This document shows, in pieces, positions 25,034 to 33,900 of a DNA stretch of 64,000 bases; position 1 is the stretch's first letter, and each line of letters starts with the position of its first letter. Source of the DNA: an uncultured Mollicutes bacterium. GTDB lineage: Bacteria; Bacillota_I; Bacilli_A; RFN20; CAG-826. A program made the position numbers and the translations under genes. The notes below the pieces were generated by a model. It made no database searches and had not been told where the DNA came from. It was given only the letters and a program-made list of their open reading frames with translations. The stretch covers positions 1 through 64,000 of the forward strand of contig UQCQ01000004.1 of NCBI GenBank assembly GCA_900539595.1, in the 5' to 3' direction.

Positions 25034-25786
25034 ATGGCATTAGATTCGACGTTATTCGGACACCTTCGCGACCTTTATCTCCATAGTGAGCAATGGTCCT
25101 GCCCTTTGTCTTCTTCCTTTTTGACGCAGGATGAGTGGAGGGAATTGGTTCATTATTTTCCTTCCAATCGCTTTTTCCTTACGGGAGGGTACCCTTCCGC
25201 GGAACGAAAGATGGCCATTTTCCTTCCTGAGCCCCTCGAAGAGGGAGAAGATTTTGACCTGCAGTCCTTCATGCTTTGTCTTCATATCGAAGCTAGTGGC
25301 AAGAAATTCGGAGAAAAACTAGAACATCGTCAGGTGTTAGGGGCGTTGCTTGGAAAAGGAATCGAACGGGATGCCTTAGGAGACGTCTTGGTCGAAGGGG
25401 CGGAAGCCTATTCCTTTTGTCTCCCCTCCCTTCAAGAAGAAATCGCCTCCTTGCAAGAGGTCGGCCCCCATAAGGTTCAGGTCGAATTCGTACCCCTGTC
25501 CTCAATGAATTTCTCTCCCCACATCGAAATTCGCCACGGGACGATATCCAGCAACCGCCTAGATGGCATCGTCAGTGAGATGTTCTCCTGTTCCCGCGCT
25601 CAAGCTCAGGAAGCGATCGACGCCGGCAAAATCTTTTTGGGCGCGAGTGCATTGCACCAAAAAGACATGGAAGTCGAAGAGGGGACGATTCTTACTTTCC
25701 GTGGAAAGGGAAAAGCCGTCTTTTGCAAAGAAAAAGGATCCTCCCGAAAGGGGAAGATCCTCATCGAATACGGGCTTTATCGCTGA
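25034..25786 (+). CDS. S4-domain RNA-binding protein, YlmH-like
   Basis: 250 residues. The C-terminal third holds an S4 RNA-binding domain (NRLDGIVSEMFSCSRAQAQEAI, then GKIFLGASAL), and the N-terminal part resembles the YlmH core (LTGGYPSAERKMAIF). YlmH proteins bind the ribosome/tRNA and, in Bacillus, lie in the division cluster; here the gene stands alone. The longer frame from 24680 is antisense to the GltD-like gene, so ATG 25034 is used. TAAAAT (25018-25023) ends 10 bases upstream and there is no ribosome site. The stop overlaps the end of the TetR gene by 10 bp. Confidence 0.8.
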   Translation: MALDSTLFGHLRDLYLHSEQWSCPLSSSFLTQDEWRELVHYFPSNRFFLTGGYPSAERKMAIFLPEPLEEGEDFDLQSFMLCLHIEASGKKFGEKLEHRQVLGALLGKGIERDALGDVLVEGAEAYSFCLPSLQEEIASLQEVGPHKVQVEFVPLSSMNFSPHIEIRHGTISSNRLDGIVSEMFSCSRAQAQEAIDAGKIFLGASALHQKDMEVEEGTILTFRGKGKAVFCKEKGSSRKGKILIEYGLYR

Positions 25787-26364
25787 GCGAGGCTTTGGAA
25801 CAGCAGGAACAAGGTTCCGGAGCAAGCGGCGGCGGCTTCGTCGTAAGTCATATCGCTCTTGCCAAGAATCAATTCCGTGTAGAGGATGGCGATGCCTTGG
25901 GCAACGACTTCCACTTCACGAGAAATTTCACGCACATTGGGGTAATTGGCGCAGCGGCTTTCTAGTCCTTGGCAAGTCGCCTTGCAAAGTTGATGACGGA
26001 TTTCGTCAAAAAATTGGGCGGGGAGGCAACGAGAAATGGCCATGGCCTGATTTTGGTGTTCTTGCAGGTATTCGTTTAAGTTGTTGAAAAACATCAAAAT
26101 CGATTCCGATGAGGCAAAATCACATTCATGCATCCGCGCATTCAGGGCGGACAGGTATTTGTCTTCCACCGCATCCGCGATTTGATCAATCGTCGAATAG
26201 TGGTTGTAGAAGGTTCCGCGATTCACCCCCGCTTCTTCGCAAAGCTCCGAAACGGTAATTTTGGCAAAGGGTCTGCCCTTCAATAGAAGCCGAACTAGTC
26301 CATCGGCTAAAGCCGTTTTCGAGCGTTCGACATTGCGGTATTCTTTTCTTGGTTTCTTTTCCAT
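25777..26364 (-). CDS. TetR/AcrR-family transcriptional regulator
   Basis: 195 residues. The N-terminal HTH is clear: LADGLVRLLLKGRPFAKITV, then ELCEEAGVNRGTFYNHY. The C-terminal ligand domain is of the TetR_C type found in DhaS-like regulators. ATG 26364 has GAGGAG nine bases upstream and fits the HTH start better than the in-frame ATG at 26391. No target gene is evident; the nearest are the convergent S4 protein and divergent hslO. Confidence 0.85.
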   Translation of the reverse strand: MEKKPRKEYRNVERSKTALADGLVRLLLKGRPFAKITVSELCEEAGVNRGTFYNHYSTIDQIADAVEDKYLSALNARMHECDFASSESILMFFNNLNEYLQEHQNQAMAISRCLPAQFFDEIRHQLCKATCQGLESRCANYPNVREISREVEVVAQGIAILYTELILGKSDMTYDEAAAACSGTLFLLFQSLAQR

Positions 26365-26512
26365 TTTGAATATCTCCTCTCCGACCCCCACATTACCTGA
26401 ACTTACCTTAACACAAAATCGAAGAAAAAAAATAGAACTGCTTCTTAAAAAATGCTCTTTGTTTAAAATTTGAAGCAGAACCTACGCTTTATCGACGCTT
26501 TTTCTTTTTTGT

Positions 26513-26540
26513 TTGATTCTTTCATGCTTATGTCTAGAAT
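26513..26540 (+). promoter_or_regulatory. hslO promoter, predicted leaderless
   Basis: TTGATT (26513-26518), 16 bp, TAGAAT (26535-26540). The hslO ATG starts at 26547, six bases after the -10 box. Confidence 0.7.
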
Positions 26541-26546
26541 GGGGGC

Positions 26547-27407
26547 ATGAAAGACCGTTTGCTTCGATATCTAGGCGAAAAGGGCGAGTGGATGGGTTTT
26601 GCCTGCGACTGCACGTCATCCCTCCAAGAAGCCGTGAAACTTCGCCATTATTCTTCGGGCTCCCTCCAAGGAATCGGGGGTTTGATGCTTTTAAGCGCGA
26701 TGCTAGGAAGCACCTTAAAAGGAGAGGGGTGCGATTTATCCGCGGAACTCAAGAGTTTCGACGGGAAGGAAGACTTAATCGCCAACGCGGATTCCTTCAT
26801 CCATGTCAAAGCCTATTCCGCTTCGATCTCTAGCCCCGTTTTATCGGGACCTGGCCTATTCATCGTCACCAAAGACTTAGGACTAAAAGAGCCGTATCAA
26901 TCTTCCGTCCTCTGCGACATGGGGAACTTGGAAAAGGCGATGGAAGAATATTTTGTTCAAAGCGAGCAAATCGAAACCTATTGCAAACTTGGAGTTTTGT
27001 TCCATCCGGATGGAACGCTTCATCGGGCTTTTGGCTATATGGTGCAGGCATTGCCCTTTGCGGATGATTCCACTCGAAAAGCGATTCATGATGTCTGGAA
27101 TAAAATGCCAAGCCTCGAAGCCCTGGATTTCCATCAAAATAGCCTGGAAGAAATTCTAGGAATGCTATTGGGCGAAAAAGATTACGAAACCAAAATCGAA
27201 AAAGAGATCGAATGGAAATGCCTTTGCAGCCAAGAAAAGAGCCGAAAGACCTTATCCTTATTGCCCCTGAATGAGCTTTCTCAAATCGCCGAGGAAGGGA
27301 AGACCATTCACGTGGATTGCGGGTTCTGCGGCAAATCGTATTACTTTACTTGTGACGACCTTCGCGCGATTCTTTCCGAAAAAGAAAAAAAGGCCTCAAA
27401 GGCCTAG
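26547..27407 (+). CDS. hslO: Hsp33 redox-regulated chaperone
   Basis: 286 residues. The C-terminal redox switch is intact: CLC (about residue 230) and CGFC (about residue 264) give the C-x-C...C-x2-C zinc site that releases zinc on oxidation and activates the holdase. The N-terminus (RYLGEKGEWMGFACDCTSSL, then TSGSLQGIGGLML-like segment) matches the family. It protects proteins from oxidative unfolding in the cytoplasm. It converges with ruvX with a 4-bp overlap. Confidence 0.93.
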   Translation: MKDRLLRYLGEKGEWMGFACDCTSSLQEAVKLRHYSSGSLQGIGGLMLLSAMLGSTLKGEGCDLSAELKSFDGKEDLIANADSFIHVKAYSASISSPVLSGPGLFIVTKDLGLKEPYQSSVLCDMGNLEKAMEEYFVQSEQIETYCKLGVLFHPDGTLHRAFGYMVQALPFADDSTRKAIHDVWNKMPSLEALDFHQNSLEEILGMLLGEKDYETKIEKEIEWKCLCSQEKSRKTLSLLPLNELSQIAEEGKTIHVDCGFCGKSYYFTCDDLRAILSEKEKKASKA

Positions 27408-27832
27408 TCTTGGCCAATCAAAGCCAAATAGCGTTGCAAAATCACTCCAGCGGCGGCGGAATCGATATGACGCCGCTGCTTTTTGCTTCTTTCTCCTTCT
27501 TGATGGAGAAGGGCGCTGGCTTCTACGGTGGAATTTCTTTCGTCCACCGGGGTGATTTTCACTCCTGGGAACAAGGCTTCTACCTTGGGAATGAACGCCT
27601 TCACGATGGGGGTCATTTCGCAGGGGTCTCCGCTAGGAAAGAGGGGGAGGCCGATACAGATATGCTCAATTTTCTCTCCTTCTACTGCTTTTTCTAAAAG
27701 CCGGATCGCCTCTTCGTAATCTCCAGCCTTGAAGCGCAGGTTTGGAAGAAGGGAGACTAGCATCCCCGAACGGGAGATTGCAATTCCTAGGGATCCTTTT
27801 CCCAAATCAAGAGAGAGAATGTTCTTTTCCAT
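27404..27832 (-). CDS. ruvX: Holliday junction resolvase-like/pre-16S rRNA nuclease YqgF
   Basis: 142 residues with the RNase H-like fold of YqgF/RuvX: first strand ILSLDLGKGSLGIAIS with catalytic Asp, HICIGLPLFPSGD, VDERNSTVEA and final RRHIDSAAAGVIL with the last catalytic Asp. It processes the 5' end of pre-16S rRNA. ATG 27832 is chosen; TAGAAT ends seven bases upstream and no ribosome site is present, another leaderless candidate. Confidence 0.9.
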   Translation of the reverse strand: MEKNILSLDLGKGSLGIAISRSGMLVSLLPNLRFKAGDYEEAIRLLEKAVEGEKIEHICIGLPLFPSGDPCEMTPIVKAFIPKVEALFPGVKITPVDERNSTVEASALLHQEGERSKKQRRHIDSAAAGVILQRYLALIGQD

Positions 27833-28124
27833 GGGGCATATTCTAGCAGGGTTATTAGAAAGAAAAAACTCACTGGAGACTAGGGGTGCGGTCACCAATG
27901 AGCCTGTTTATCATAAAGCGTTTTTTTGAAGTTTCAAGAGACATGTACCAAGATTTTTTCTATTCTTAATATTTTGGTAAATTTCTCTTACTTTTTTAAA
28001 CAATAATCTTGTTAAACGGATAAATTTTCCTTTATTCAAAAAACTTACTTTTTCGTAAATTTTCACCGATTTTCCCTTGGATAAAGAGGGGTACGGCATC
28101 TAGCCATTTCTACTAGAGAAGCCT

Positions 28125-28130
28125 TATAAT
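28125..28130 (+). promoter_or_regulatory. -10 box directly before a start codon
   Basis: Perfect TATAAT ending six bases before the ATG at 28137. The -35 is weak. The AT-rich 240 bp upstream (27899-28124) holds no convincing gene; I see only short inverted repeats such as TACCAA...TTGGTA. Confidence 0.55.
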
Positions 28131-28136
28131 GGGGAA

Positions 28137-28703
28137 ATGGAAAAAAAGACGGATAACGAATATGCGCCCCTAGGATTTGCTCTTATGCTCCTTTTGGCAA
28201 TAGGTGGAACGATCCTTCTTTTTTTGCGCGCTACTTTTCCCGATCCCCAATATCCTTTTTGGGTTCCCTTCCTTTGCTTTGGGGCCGCGCATCCTCTTTA
28301 TGTCCTTTTTGAGCATTATGGCTTAGAGGATCCCCGTCCTGAAATTTTTAGCAAATGGAAATTGCTTTTAGAAATCGATGCGGCCGGGGCCGTTTTGGCC
28401 GTAATTGGCATCGTGCTTTCCAGCATGAACCTCCTTGGCGATTTGAGTCCCGCGATTGGTCCCATTGCCGTTTTGCTCCTCGGATATCCTGGATATTTTT
28501 ATGAACTCCATTTGATGGCGAAGCGGTTCAAGGACCAAGAAAAAAAGAGGGCGGAAGTCTTAACCCTCTCTCTTTTCTTATTTTTCCTCGCTTTGAGCAT
28601 CCTCGCTGTGATTTTCATGGCTAAGAACCAACTCGCTTTCGGGCTGCTTCTTCTCTTCCTCCCCCTGGATTTGGCTTTCCGTTTGGGAAGGAACCTCGCC
28701 TAA
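28137..28703 (+). CDS. Small multi-pass membrane protein, unknown function
   Basis: 188 residues with about five to six hydrophobic helices (residues 12-30, 40-60, 80-100, 104-124, 142-160 and 164-180). No family recognised. The last 42 codons overlap, codon on codon, the antisense end of the gene at 28578-29297; here they encode the last transmembrane helices, while the other strand encodes an acidic tail. Predicted leaderless start. Confidence 0.6.
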   Translation: MEKKTDNEYAPLGFALMLLLAIGGTILLFLRATFPDPQYPFWVPFLCFGAAHPLYVLFEHYGLEDPRPEIFSKWKLLLEIDAAGAVLAVIGIVLSSMNLLGDLSPAIGPIAVLLLGYPGYFYELHLMAKRFKDQEKKRAEVLTLSLFLFFLALSILAVIFMAKNQLAFGLLLLFLPLDLAFRLGRNLA

Positions 28704-29297
28704 AGCTTTCTTTTTCTTGGAATAAAACAAATTAATCAAATTGGCAGCCCACCACCAAAGCATCAAGCCCAAAGGGGCGACAAACAAGACCCAATAGGTG
28801 CTGTTGGCCAAGCCATAGGGTCCCATCCCATCGGGGAAATCGAGTTCTTTCGCTTGGTAATAGGCGATATTGAGTCCACGGACTTGCTCGGCAATCACAA
28901 TCAATAAGGATGTGTTGCAAATGGTAAAGAAAACCCAGGGAATGCCAAAAACGATGTTGCAGTATTTTACGCCGCGGAAAATGGGATAAAGGGACAGCAA
29001 GATTGCGGAAACCACGAGCAATGCAAGACTAAAAACCCAGAAACCCAAGGTGATTTGGCCTCCTAACCCCATTTTGGCTAGTTCATACCCACTGAAGGAG
29101 GAGGCAAGAACCTCGTCCGTTCCTAAAAAATATTCGGGCTCCGCGGAATAAAAGTGCATCCCATATCCCATGATGTAGAGAATGGGAACTAAAAGCAAAA
29201 TCAAGGGGACCCAATAGAAACGCATCCCTTTGACCAAAGGGCCAAGGTCGAAATTATAATGGCGTTTCTTCAGCAAATCTTTTCGAGGGGAATTCAT
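28578..29297 (-). CDS. Multi-pass membrane protein, unknown function
   Basis: 239 residues: basic N-terminus, hydrophobic helices at about residues 27-47, 78-105, 118-140 and 170-192, then a 45-residue Glu/Lys/Ser-rich cytoplasmic tail. Family not recognised. The ATG at 29297 overlaps the Nudix stop (ATGA), so the genes are coupled; the in-frame ATG at 29330 lies inside the Nudix gene and is unlikely. The tail is encoded opposite the end of the 28137 gene (126-bp overlap). Confidence 0.65.
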   Translation of the reverse strand: MNSPRKDLLKKRHYNFDLGPLVKGMRFYWVPLILLLVPILYIMGYGMHFYSAEPEYFLGTDEVLASSFSGYELAKMGLGGQITLGFWVFSLALLVVSAILLSLYPIFRGVKYCNIVFGIPWVFFTICNTSLLIVIAEQVRGLNIAYYQAKELDFPDGMGPYGLANSTYWVLFVAPLGLMLWWWAANLINLFYSKKKKALGEVPSQTESQIQGEEEKKQPESELVLSHENHSEDAQSEEK

Positions 29298-29902
29298 CGA
29301 GCAAATCTTTCTAGCAGGTAATGGAGGCAAAGTCGGACGGGAAGGGGGATATGATAAGCGGGATCCTTCATCATCGCCGGGACATCTTTTAAGGGGACTA
29401 GGCGGGTGGAGATATCCTCAAAATCTTCGAGTTTCTTTTCTTCTTTTCCTACAATTCTAGCCAAAATAAAGCCATCCAGTTCATCGGAAAGTCCGCTGGA
29501 AGTCGGACAGGCCGGGGCAAGGATTTCCATATCATCAATCTCAACCCCCGCTTCTTCTTTGGCTTCGCGCTTGGCCGCAACAAGCATATCAGGGTCTTCG
29601 GGATCCAATAATCCCGCAGGGAAGGAAGTCATATAGGCGCCTAAAGCGGGTCGGAATTGCTTGGTAAACAAAACGGAAACCTCTTGGGTCGCAGAGTCGA
29701 TTTCATAAAGGCACATCACCACCCCGTCGGGGCGAGAATAATCCCGGGTAATGGAACGAAGCGTAGTGGGTTCGTTTCTCGAAGCCACGAAATAATCATA
29801 GGGACGAGTCTTATCCCCCATAGAAACCTCATAATGGAGGGTATATTCGTTAAGGAATCGATGATTCGTGTCCTTGGTAACATCGACAAGCTTCCAATCC
29901 AT
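29294..29902 (-). CDS. Nudix hydrolase, ADP-ribose pyrophosphatase-like
   Basis: 202 residues. The Nudix box is readable as G-x5-E-x7-REAKEEAGVE (GLLDPEDPDMLVAAKREAKE). A preceding LFTKQFRPALGAYMTSFPAG matches the ADP-sugar pyrophosphatase branch (substrate-recognition QFRxxxG and E/S-x-PAG). It would cleave ADP-ribose or a similar nucleotide sugar. TGATATAAT gives an extended -10 and AAGGA a ribosome site before the ATG at 29902. Confidence 0.85.
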   Translation of the reverse strand: MDWKLVDVTKDTNHRFLNEYTLHYEVSMGDKTRPYDYFVASRNEPTTLRSITRDYSRPDGVVMCLYEIDSATQEVSVLFTKQFRPALGAYMTSFPAGLLDPEDPDMLVAAKREAKEEAGVEIDDMEILAPACPTSSGLSDELDGFILARIVGKEEKKLEDFEDISTRLVPLKDVPAMMKDPAYHIPLPVRLCLHYLLERFAR

Positions 29903-29987
29903 GGTTCGTCCTTCTTTCGGGCTGCATTATATCACCTCCGCTTTCCTTCCTTATAGAAGAAGCTCTTTTTGTGGTAAGATTGCGGAC

Positions 29988-30545
29988 ATGGCAATTTATT
30001 ACACGCGTCACGGCCAAACCGATTGGAACCTTGATTACAAAATTCAGGGGAGAAAAGATATCTCCTTAAACGAAACGGGGCGAAAAGAAGCCGAAGAACT
30101 TCGAATCAAAATCCAAGACATTCCTTTAGACATCATTTATTCCTCTCCGTTAAAACGAGCCTATGAAACGGCGGAAATCGCTCGAGGGGATCGGGATATC
30201 CCCCTTCTTACTGACAATCGCCTCGCTGAAGAATATTACGGCCAATTCGAAGGGGTGTCCCGCCATAGCGAAAAATACAAAGAGCAACGGCAGCACTTCT
30301 TTTGCCGTTACCCCGGGGGAGAAGGCTATTTGGATGTGGCGTACCGCGTTTATTCTTTCCTCCACGAACTCGAAGAAACGTGCCCTGACAAAAACATCCT
30401 AATCGTAGCTCACGGAGGTATGTCGCGGGTAGTCGAGACCTATTTCCACGACTTAAATAACGAGGAATTCGTCTCGTATATGATTCCTAATTGCGGCCTC
30501 GTTCGTTACCAGTGGCCGCATCGAATCGTGCCGTTAAAACAATAA
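29988..30545 (+). CDS. Histidine phosphatase family protein (phosphoglycerate mutase-like)
   Basis: 185 residues. The catalytic motif YYTRHGQTDWN is at the N-terminus, the second arginine is in SSPLKRAYETAE, and the second His is in ILIVAHGGMSR. This is a broad-specificity cofactor-independent phosphatase of the RHG family rather than a glycolytic mutase, judging by length. The longer frame from 29868 runs antisense through the Nudix gene, so ATG 29988 is used. TAAGAT ends seven bases before it with no ribosome site. Confidence 0.87.
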   Translation: MAIYYTRHGQTDWNLDYKIQGRKDISLNETGRKEAEELRIKIQDIPLDIIYSSPLKRAYETAEIARGDRDIPLLTDNRLAEEYYGQFEGVSRHSEKYKEQRQHFFCRYPGGEGYLDVAYRVYSFLHELEETCPDKNILIVAHGGMSRVVETYFHDLNNEEFVSYMIPNCGLVRYQWPHRIVPLKQ

Positions 30546-30550
30546 AAGAG

Positions 30551-30581
30551 GGCGAAGCTTATCGATTTAAGGGCTTCGTCT
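30551..30581. terminator. Bidirectional terminator between convergent genes
   Basis: GGCGAAGC / GCTTCGTC around a 13-base loop with TTTTCTTTT on the plus strand and a T-rich tail on the minus strand. It overlaps the last codons of the aminopeptidase gene. Confidence 0.65.
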
Positions 30582-32301
30582 TTTCTTTTAGAACGTCCAA
30601 AAGGTGCCCTTCCACCTTGGGCGACAAGCGGTCAAAAACCTCTTGATGATAGGCGTTGATCCAGGCGATATCCGAATCGCTTAATAACGTCAAATCTAGA
30701 GCCTTGGTATCGATGGGAACGTAAGTGATGGTCTGGAAGCGGTAGAACGTGCCATCCGGAGTCACAAAGGCGGGGACACAGAGAAGGTTGTTTTCGATGC
30801 GGATGCCGTACTTGTTGGCCTTATAAACGCCCGGCTCGATGGTCGTGATCATGCCGGGAACGAGGTTCGCCCCATCGTTTTTGCCTTTGGCGGGGCGATA
30901 ACGGAAGCCATTGGGCGATTCGTGGACGACGCTTAAATAGCCTACTCCGTGACCCGTTCCGCATTTATAGTCCATTCCTTCTCTCCACATGATTTCCCTT
31001 GCCATCATGTCGATGCATTGGCCATTGGCCCCTTGGAGGAAAATGCAGGAAGAAAGCGCGATCAGCGAACGAAGGGTCAAGGTGTAATCGCGGATATATT
31101 CCGGACTCGGGGTGCCAAGCAAGAAGGTTCTCGTGGTATCCGTGGTCCCTCCTAAATACTGGCCTCCGCTATCTAAAAGCAGTTGTATCGTATCGGAGTT
31201 GCGCGCGGAATAGGCTTGCGCGGTAGGAGCATAATGCATCATCGCGGCGTTAGAACCCATCGCGGCGATCGTGGTGAAGGATTCGTCGAGAAAACGTTTC
31301 CCTTCGGCACGGAATCCATGAAGTTTTTCCACGACTTCCCATTCGGTTAAATCCGGTTTTGCTTGATCGAGGAAATCGATGAATTTTAAAAGGGCCACCC
31401 CATCTTCTTCTTGGATGGAGATGATGTTTTCAATTTCTTTTGGCCCTTTTACGGCCTTTTCCAAACGGGTAGGAACTTCCGCGTCAAAAGGATTTTTTAG
31501 TAACGAGGCCAAAGAGGCGTTGCATTCTTTTTCATCCACCCAAGTTAAAAGGTTTTGCCTTTCTTTAACAAAGGGGGCGATTTCGCTTAAATCATGAAGG
31601 GTATAGCCTTCTAGATGTTCCAAACGGCCCGAGGCCAAGAACAAGTGAGCTTCATGAAGCGTCAAATAGGCATAGGAATAGAATAAAGGCGTGTTCAAGA
31701 GGTCGTTGCCCCTTAGGTTCGTCAAATAGGCGATGTCATCCAAAGTCGTAAGGAGAAGGGCTTCTACGCCTTTTTCTTTCATGGCTTCCCGGACGATTTC
31801 TAGTTTCTCTAGATGATTATGGTCTTGGTAAGCGGGTGAATCAAAGGACCAAAGGGGGTCATGAGAGAGGGAAGGAACATCTTCGACAAGATTAAAGAAG
31901 GAAACGTCTTGCACTTCTCCTCCTTTTCTTAGTTCTTTTAAATCAGCGAGGGAGAGATAAGAAAAATCAACGCCTAGCGGGTAGAGGCCGTTATTGCGGA
32001 GATACTCTTCTGGAGTGGGGTTTCCGGGACGATAAAGCTCGATAAAGACATAGGGGGTGCCCTTAATTTCCTCATTCGCCGATAAAGTGAAGCGGCCATC
32101 GCTAAACAAAACCGCGTCTTTTTCCGTCACGATCACATAGGCGTTATCCCCACTAAAAGGGCAAAAGAAACGCCGTTCCGCCGAGTAATAAGGGGCGGGC
32201 TCTTCCGAATTATGGGGGTCGCCCGTTTTCATCAAATAAGCCTTGATGCCTTTTTTCTCCATGGCTTGGCGGAGCAAGGACAAATGGGAATTGGAATACA
32301 T
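30559..32301 (-). CDS. Xaa-Pro aminopeptidase (M24B, aminopeptidase P)
   Basis: About 580 residues, the long three-domain form: two creatinase-like N-domains and a C-terminal M24 metallopeptidase. Metal ligands are visible in order: LLDSGGQY and GGTTDTTRTF (two Asp), GTGHGVGYL (His), TTIEPGVY (Glu), GIRIENNLLC (Glu). It releases the N-terminal residue before proline. ATG 32301 is preferred to 32337 because AGGAGG lies 10 bases upstream and the promoter is at 32329-32356. Confidence 0.92.
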   Translation of the reverse strand: MYSNSHLSLLRQAMEKKGIKAYLMKTGDPHNSEEPAPYYSAERRFFCPFSGDNAYVIVTEKDAVLFSDGRFTLSANEEIKGTPYVFIELYRPGNPTPEEYLRNNGLYPLGVDFSYLSLADLKELRKGGEVQDVSFFNLVEDVPSLSHDPLWSFDSPAYQDHNHLEKLEIVREAMKEKGVEALLLTTLDDIAYLTNLRGNDLLNTPLFYSYAYLTLHEAHLFLASGRLEHLEGYTLHDLSEIAPFVKERQNLLTWVDEKECNASLASLLKNPFDAEVPTRLEKAVKGPKEIENIISIQEEDGVALLKFIDFLDQAKPDLTEWEVVEKLHGFRAEGKRFLDESFTTIAAMGSNAAMMHYAPTAQAYSARNSDTIQLLLDSGGQYLGGTTDTTRTFLLGTPSPEYIRDYTLTLRSLIALSSCIFLQGANGQCIDMMAREIMWREGMDYKCGTGHGVGYLSVVHESPNGFRYRPAKGKNDGANLVPGMITTIEPGVYKANKYGIRIENNLLCVPAFVTPDGTFYRFQTITYVPIDTKALDLTLLSDSDIAWINAYHQEVFDRLSPKVEGHLLDVLKEKTKPLNR

Positions 32302-32328
32302 AGTAAAAGCCCTCCTAAAGCAAGAGGG

Positions 32329-32356
32329 ATTATACACGATGGAAAATAAAAGTTAA
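32329..32356 (-). promoter_or_regulatory. Promoter of the aminopeptidase P gene
   Basis: On the minus strand TTAACT (32356-32351), 16 bp, TATAAT (32334-32329). Confidence 0.7.
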
Positions 32357-32362
32357 TGAAAC

Positions 32363-33763
32363 TTATCGGACGCTTTTCGTTTCAAGGGGGCCGACTTTGG
32401 AATAGTCTCCCAAGACCTTGCCCGTCCCAAGATCGCTAGAAGCTCCATCATAATTGGCACCCCAGCCATCCAAGTAATTGGCGAATTCGCGGAAATGGGC
32501 GTAATGGTCGAGAGTTTTAACGATATAAGGCTCGTCGCCATAATTCTTCGTTCCAAAGGGGAAGATAACGATTCTTCCTGCGCGGGAGCGATTGACTTTT
32601 TCCGCGGAGGCATAGCCGTTATTGGGCTCATAGGCGAGGTCCAACTCGTAGTATTTAAATCCCGATGGCATATTAAGAGGAGGCTGAACGGTGGCATAGC
32701 CATCGGTCCTGCTATAATCTGTATAAAGGCGGCTAGAATCCCCGTATAGAGGATAAAGTTCCTTCATCACGGCATTCGTATTTTTTTTCGCATTCGTATA
32801 ATACCCATAATTCTTGGGCAAATCGCGGAAGGCGTTGTAATAAAGGGAGACTTCGCTGGAATTCGTGTAAACACCATCTTTGCGAAGGGTTTCTCCAATT
32901 ATGAAGCGGTTCCTTTCCTCTGAATAGAAATAACAGGTCGCGGTTAAGCCGTCTTCCGATTCCGTAGCAGAGAGGCGGAACGTCGTGGAAGCGGAGAAAT
33001 CGATGTAATTGGTGTAGCTGTCATTCATCCAGGTCTCCCATTCATCGCGGTGTTCGCTGGGGGTATAGGGTTCTTCCGGAATCATGTCGTCGGAGGAGGT
33101 GGAGCTGCTATTAGAAGACTCGCTGGAAACGGTGCTATCCTCCTTGGTTCCTCCAATGAATTCAATAGCGATTCCCGCGACATAAACGCGGGTTTGACTC
33201 GTTAAGCTAAAGGAATCGGCATTCCCGTATAACCCCGTGACGTCGCTCCAACAAGAAAGGTCCTCGTGATGGTTCAGAGTTTCTTTTGCTGCTTCCGAAT
33301 TCGCGCAACGGGAAGACAGGGAATAGTCTTCACCGCGGAGGTTAAAAGTTAATTTGCAGGGCTCTTCTCCTTCATAGGGGAAAGCCAAAATACGAACGGA
33401 AGACCAATATAGTGAGGACGAGAGTTCAATTTGAAGACTGCCGGCCTCGGAGGAGGATCCCATTTTTAGGGCTTGGCCCGATTCCCCCGTGCATTTACGG
33501 CTTCCGTCAATCGAAGTCACGCGGATTCCCGAAGTTTGGATGGCATCCGCCCGAATGGGGACAACGGAGCTATGGGTTTCCGCTCCGAAAAGAATTTTCG
33601 CCCAACGGGTTGATTGTTCCTCTCCGCTAGAACTAGAAGTCGGCATAGAAGACGAAGGCAACGATTCGGAAGAGCCATCGACTCGATTAATCCGGCAAGA
33701 GCCTAATAGCAGGGTTAAAGAGCCTAGGAGCAAGGGCAAAGGCGAAGAGACTGGCTTTTTCAT
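32363..33763 (-). CDS. Lipoprotein with a barnase-type (N1/T1 superfamily) ribonuclease domain
   Basis: About 466 residues. MKKPVSSPLPLLLGSLTLLL leads to a lipobox LLGSC. Next is a Ser-rich linker and a beta-sandwich-like module (GIRVTSIDGS, SSEAGSLQIEL) of the kind found before nucleases in related bacteria, then a second Ser-rich linker. The C-terminal part follows barnase: EVSLYYNAFRDLPKNYGYYT (family: EVALYIHxxGxLPxNYITK), YYELDLAY with the catalytic Glu, RSRAGRIV with the two Arg, and KTLDHYAHF with the catalytic His. It would be a surface RNase. No barstar-like inhibitor gene is seen nearby. ATG 33763 fits the signal peptide. Confidence 0.72.
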   Translation of the reverse strand: MKKPVSSPLPLLLGSLTLLLGSCRINRVDGSSESLPSSSMPTSSSSGEEQSTRWAKILFGAETHSSVVPIRADAIQTSGIRVTSIDGSRKCTGESGQALKMGSSSEAGSLQIELSSSLYWSSVRILAFPYEGEEPCKLTFNLRGEDYSLSSRCANSEAAKETLNHHEDLSCWSDVTGLYGNADSFSLTSQTRVYVAGIAIEFIGGTKEDSTVSSESSNSSSTSSDDMIPEEPYTPSEHRDEWETWMNDSYTNYIDFSASTTFRLSATESEDGLTATCYFYSEERNRFIIGETLRKDGVYTNSSEVSLYYNAFRDLPKNYGYYTNAKKNTNAVMKELYPLYGDSSRLYTDYSRTDGYATVQPPLNMPSGFKYYELDLAYEPNNGYASAEKVNRSRAGRIVIFPFGTKNYGDEPYIVKTLDHYAHFREFANYLDGWGANYDGASSDLGTGKVLGDYSKVGPLETKSVR

Positions 33764-33900
33764 CGCTAAAAGGGTACACGAAATCCCAAAAAAAGAAAGA
33801 TAATTTCTTTTCTTTTGGCCGTAAAAACCGGAAAGGGCTTGCCTTTTTTTGTGGACACTCAATAATTCCTACTTGGACTTAGAAAGGCTACTTAACATTT

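Noticed and set aside
27911..28099. 62-codon minus-strand frame in AT-rich spacer
   Set aside because: Lys/Phe-rich composition is what AT-rich DNA gives by chance; no ribosome site, promoter or family resemblance.
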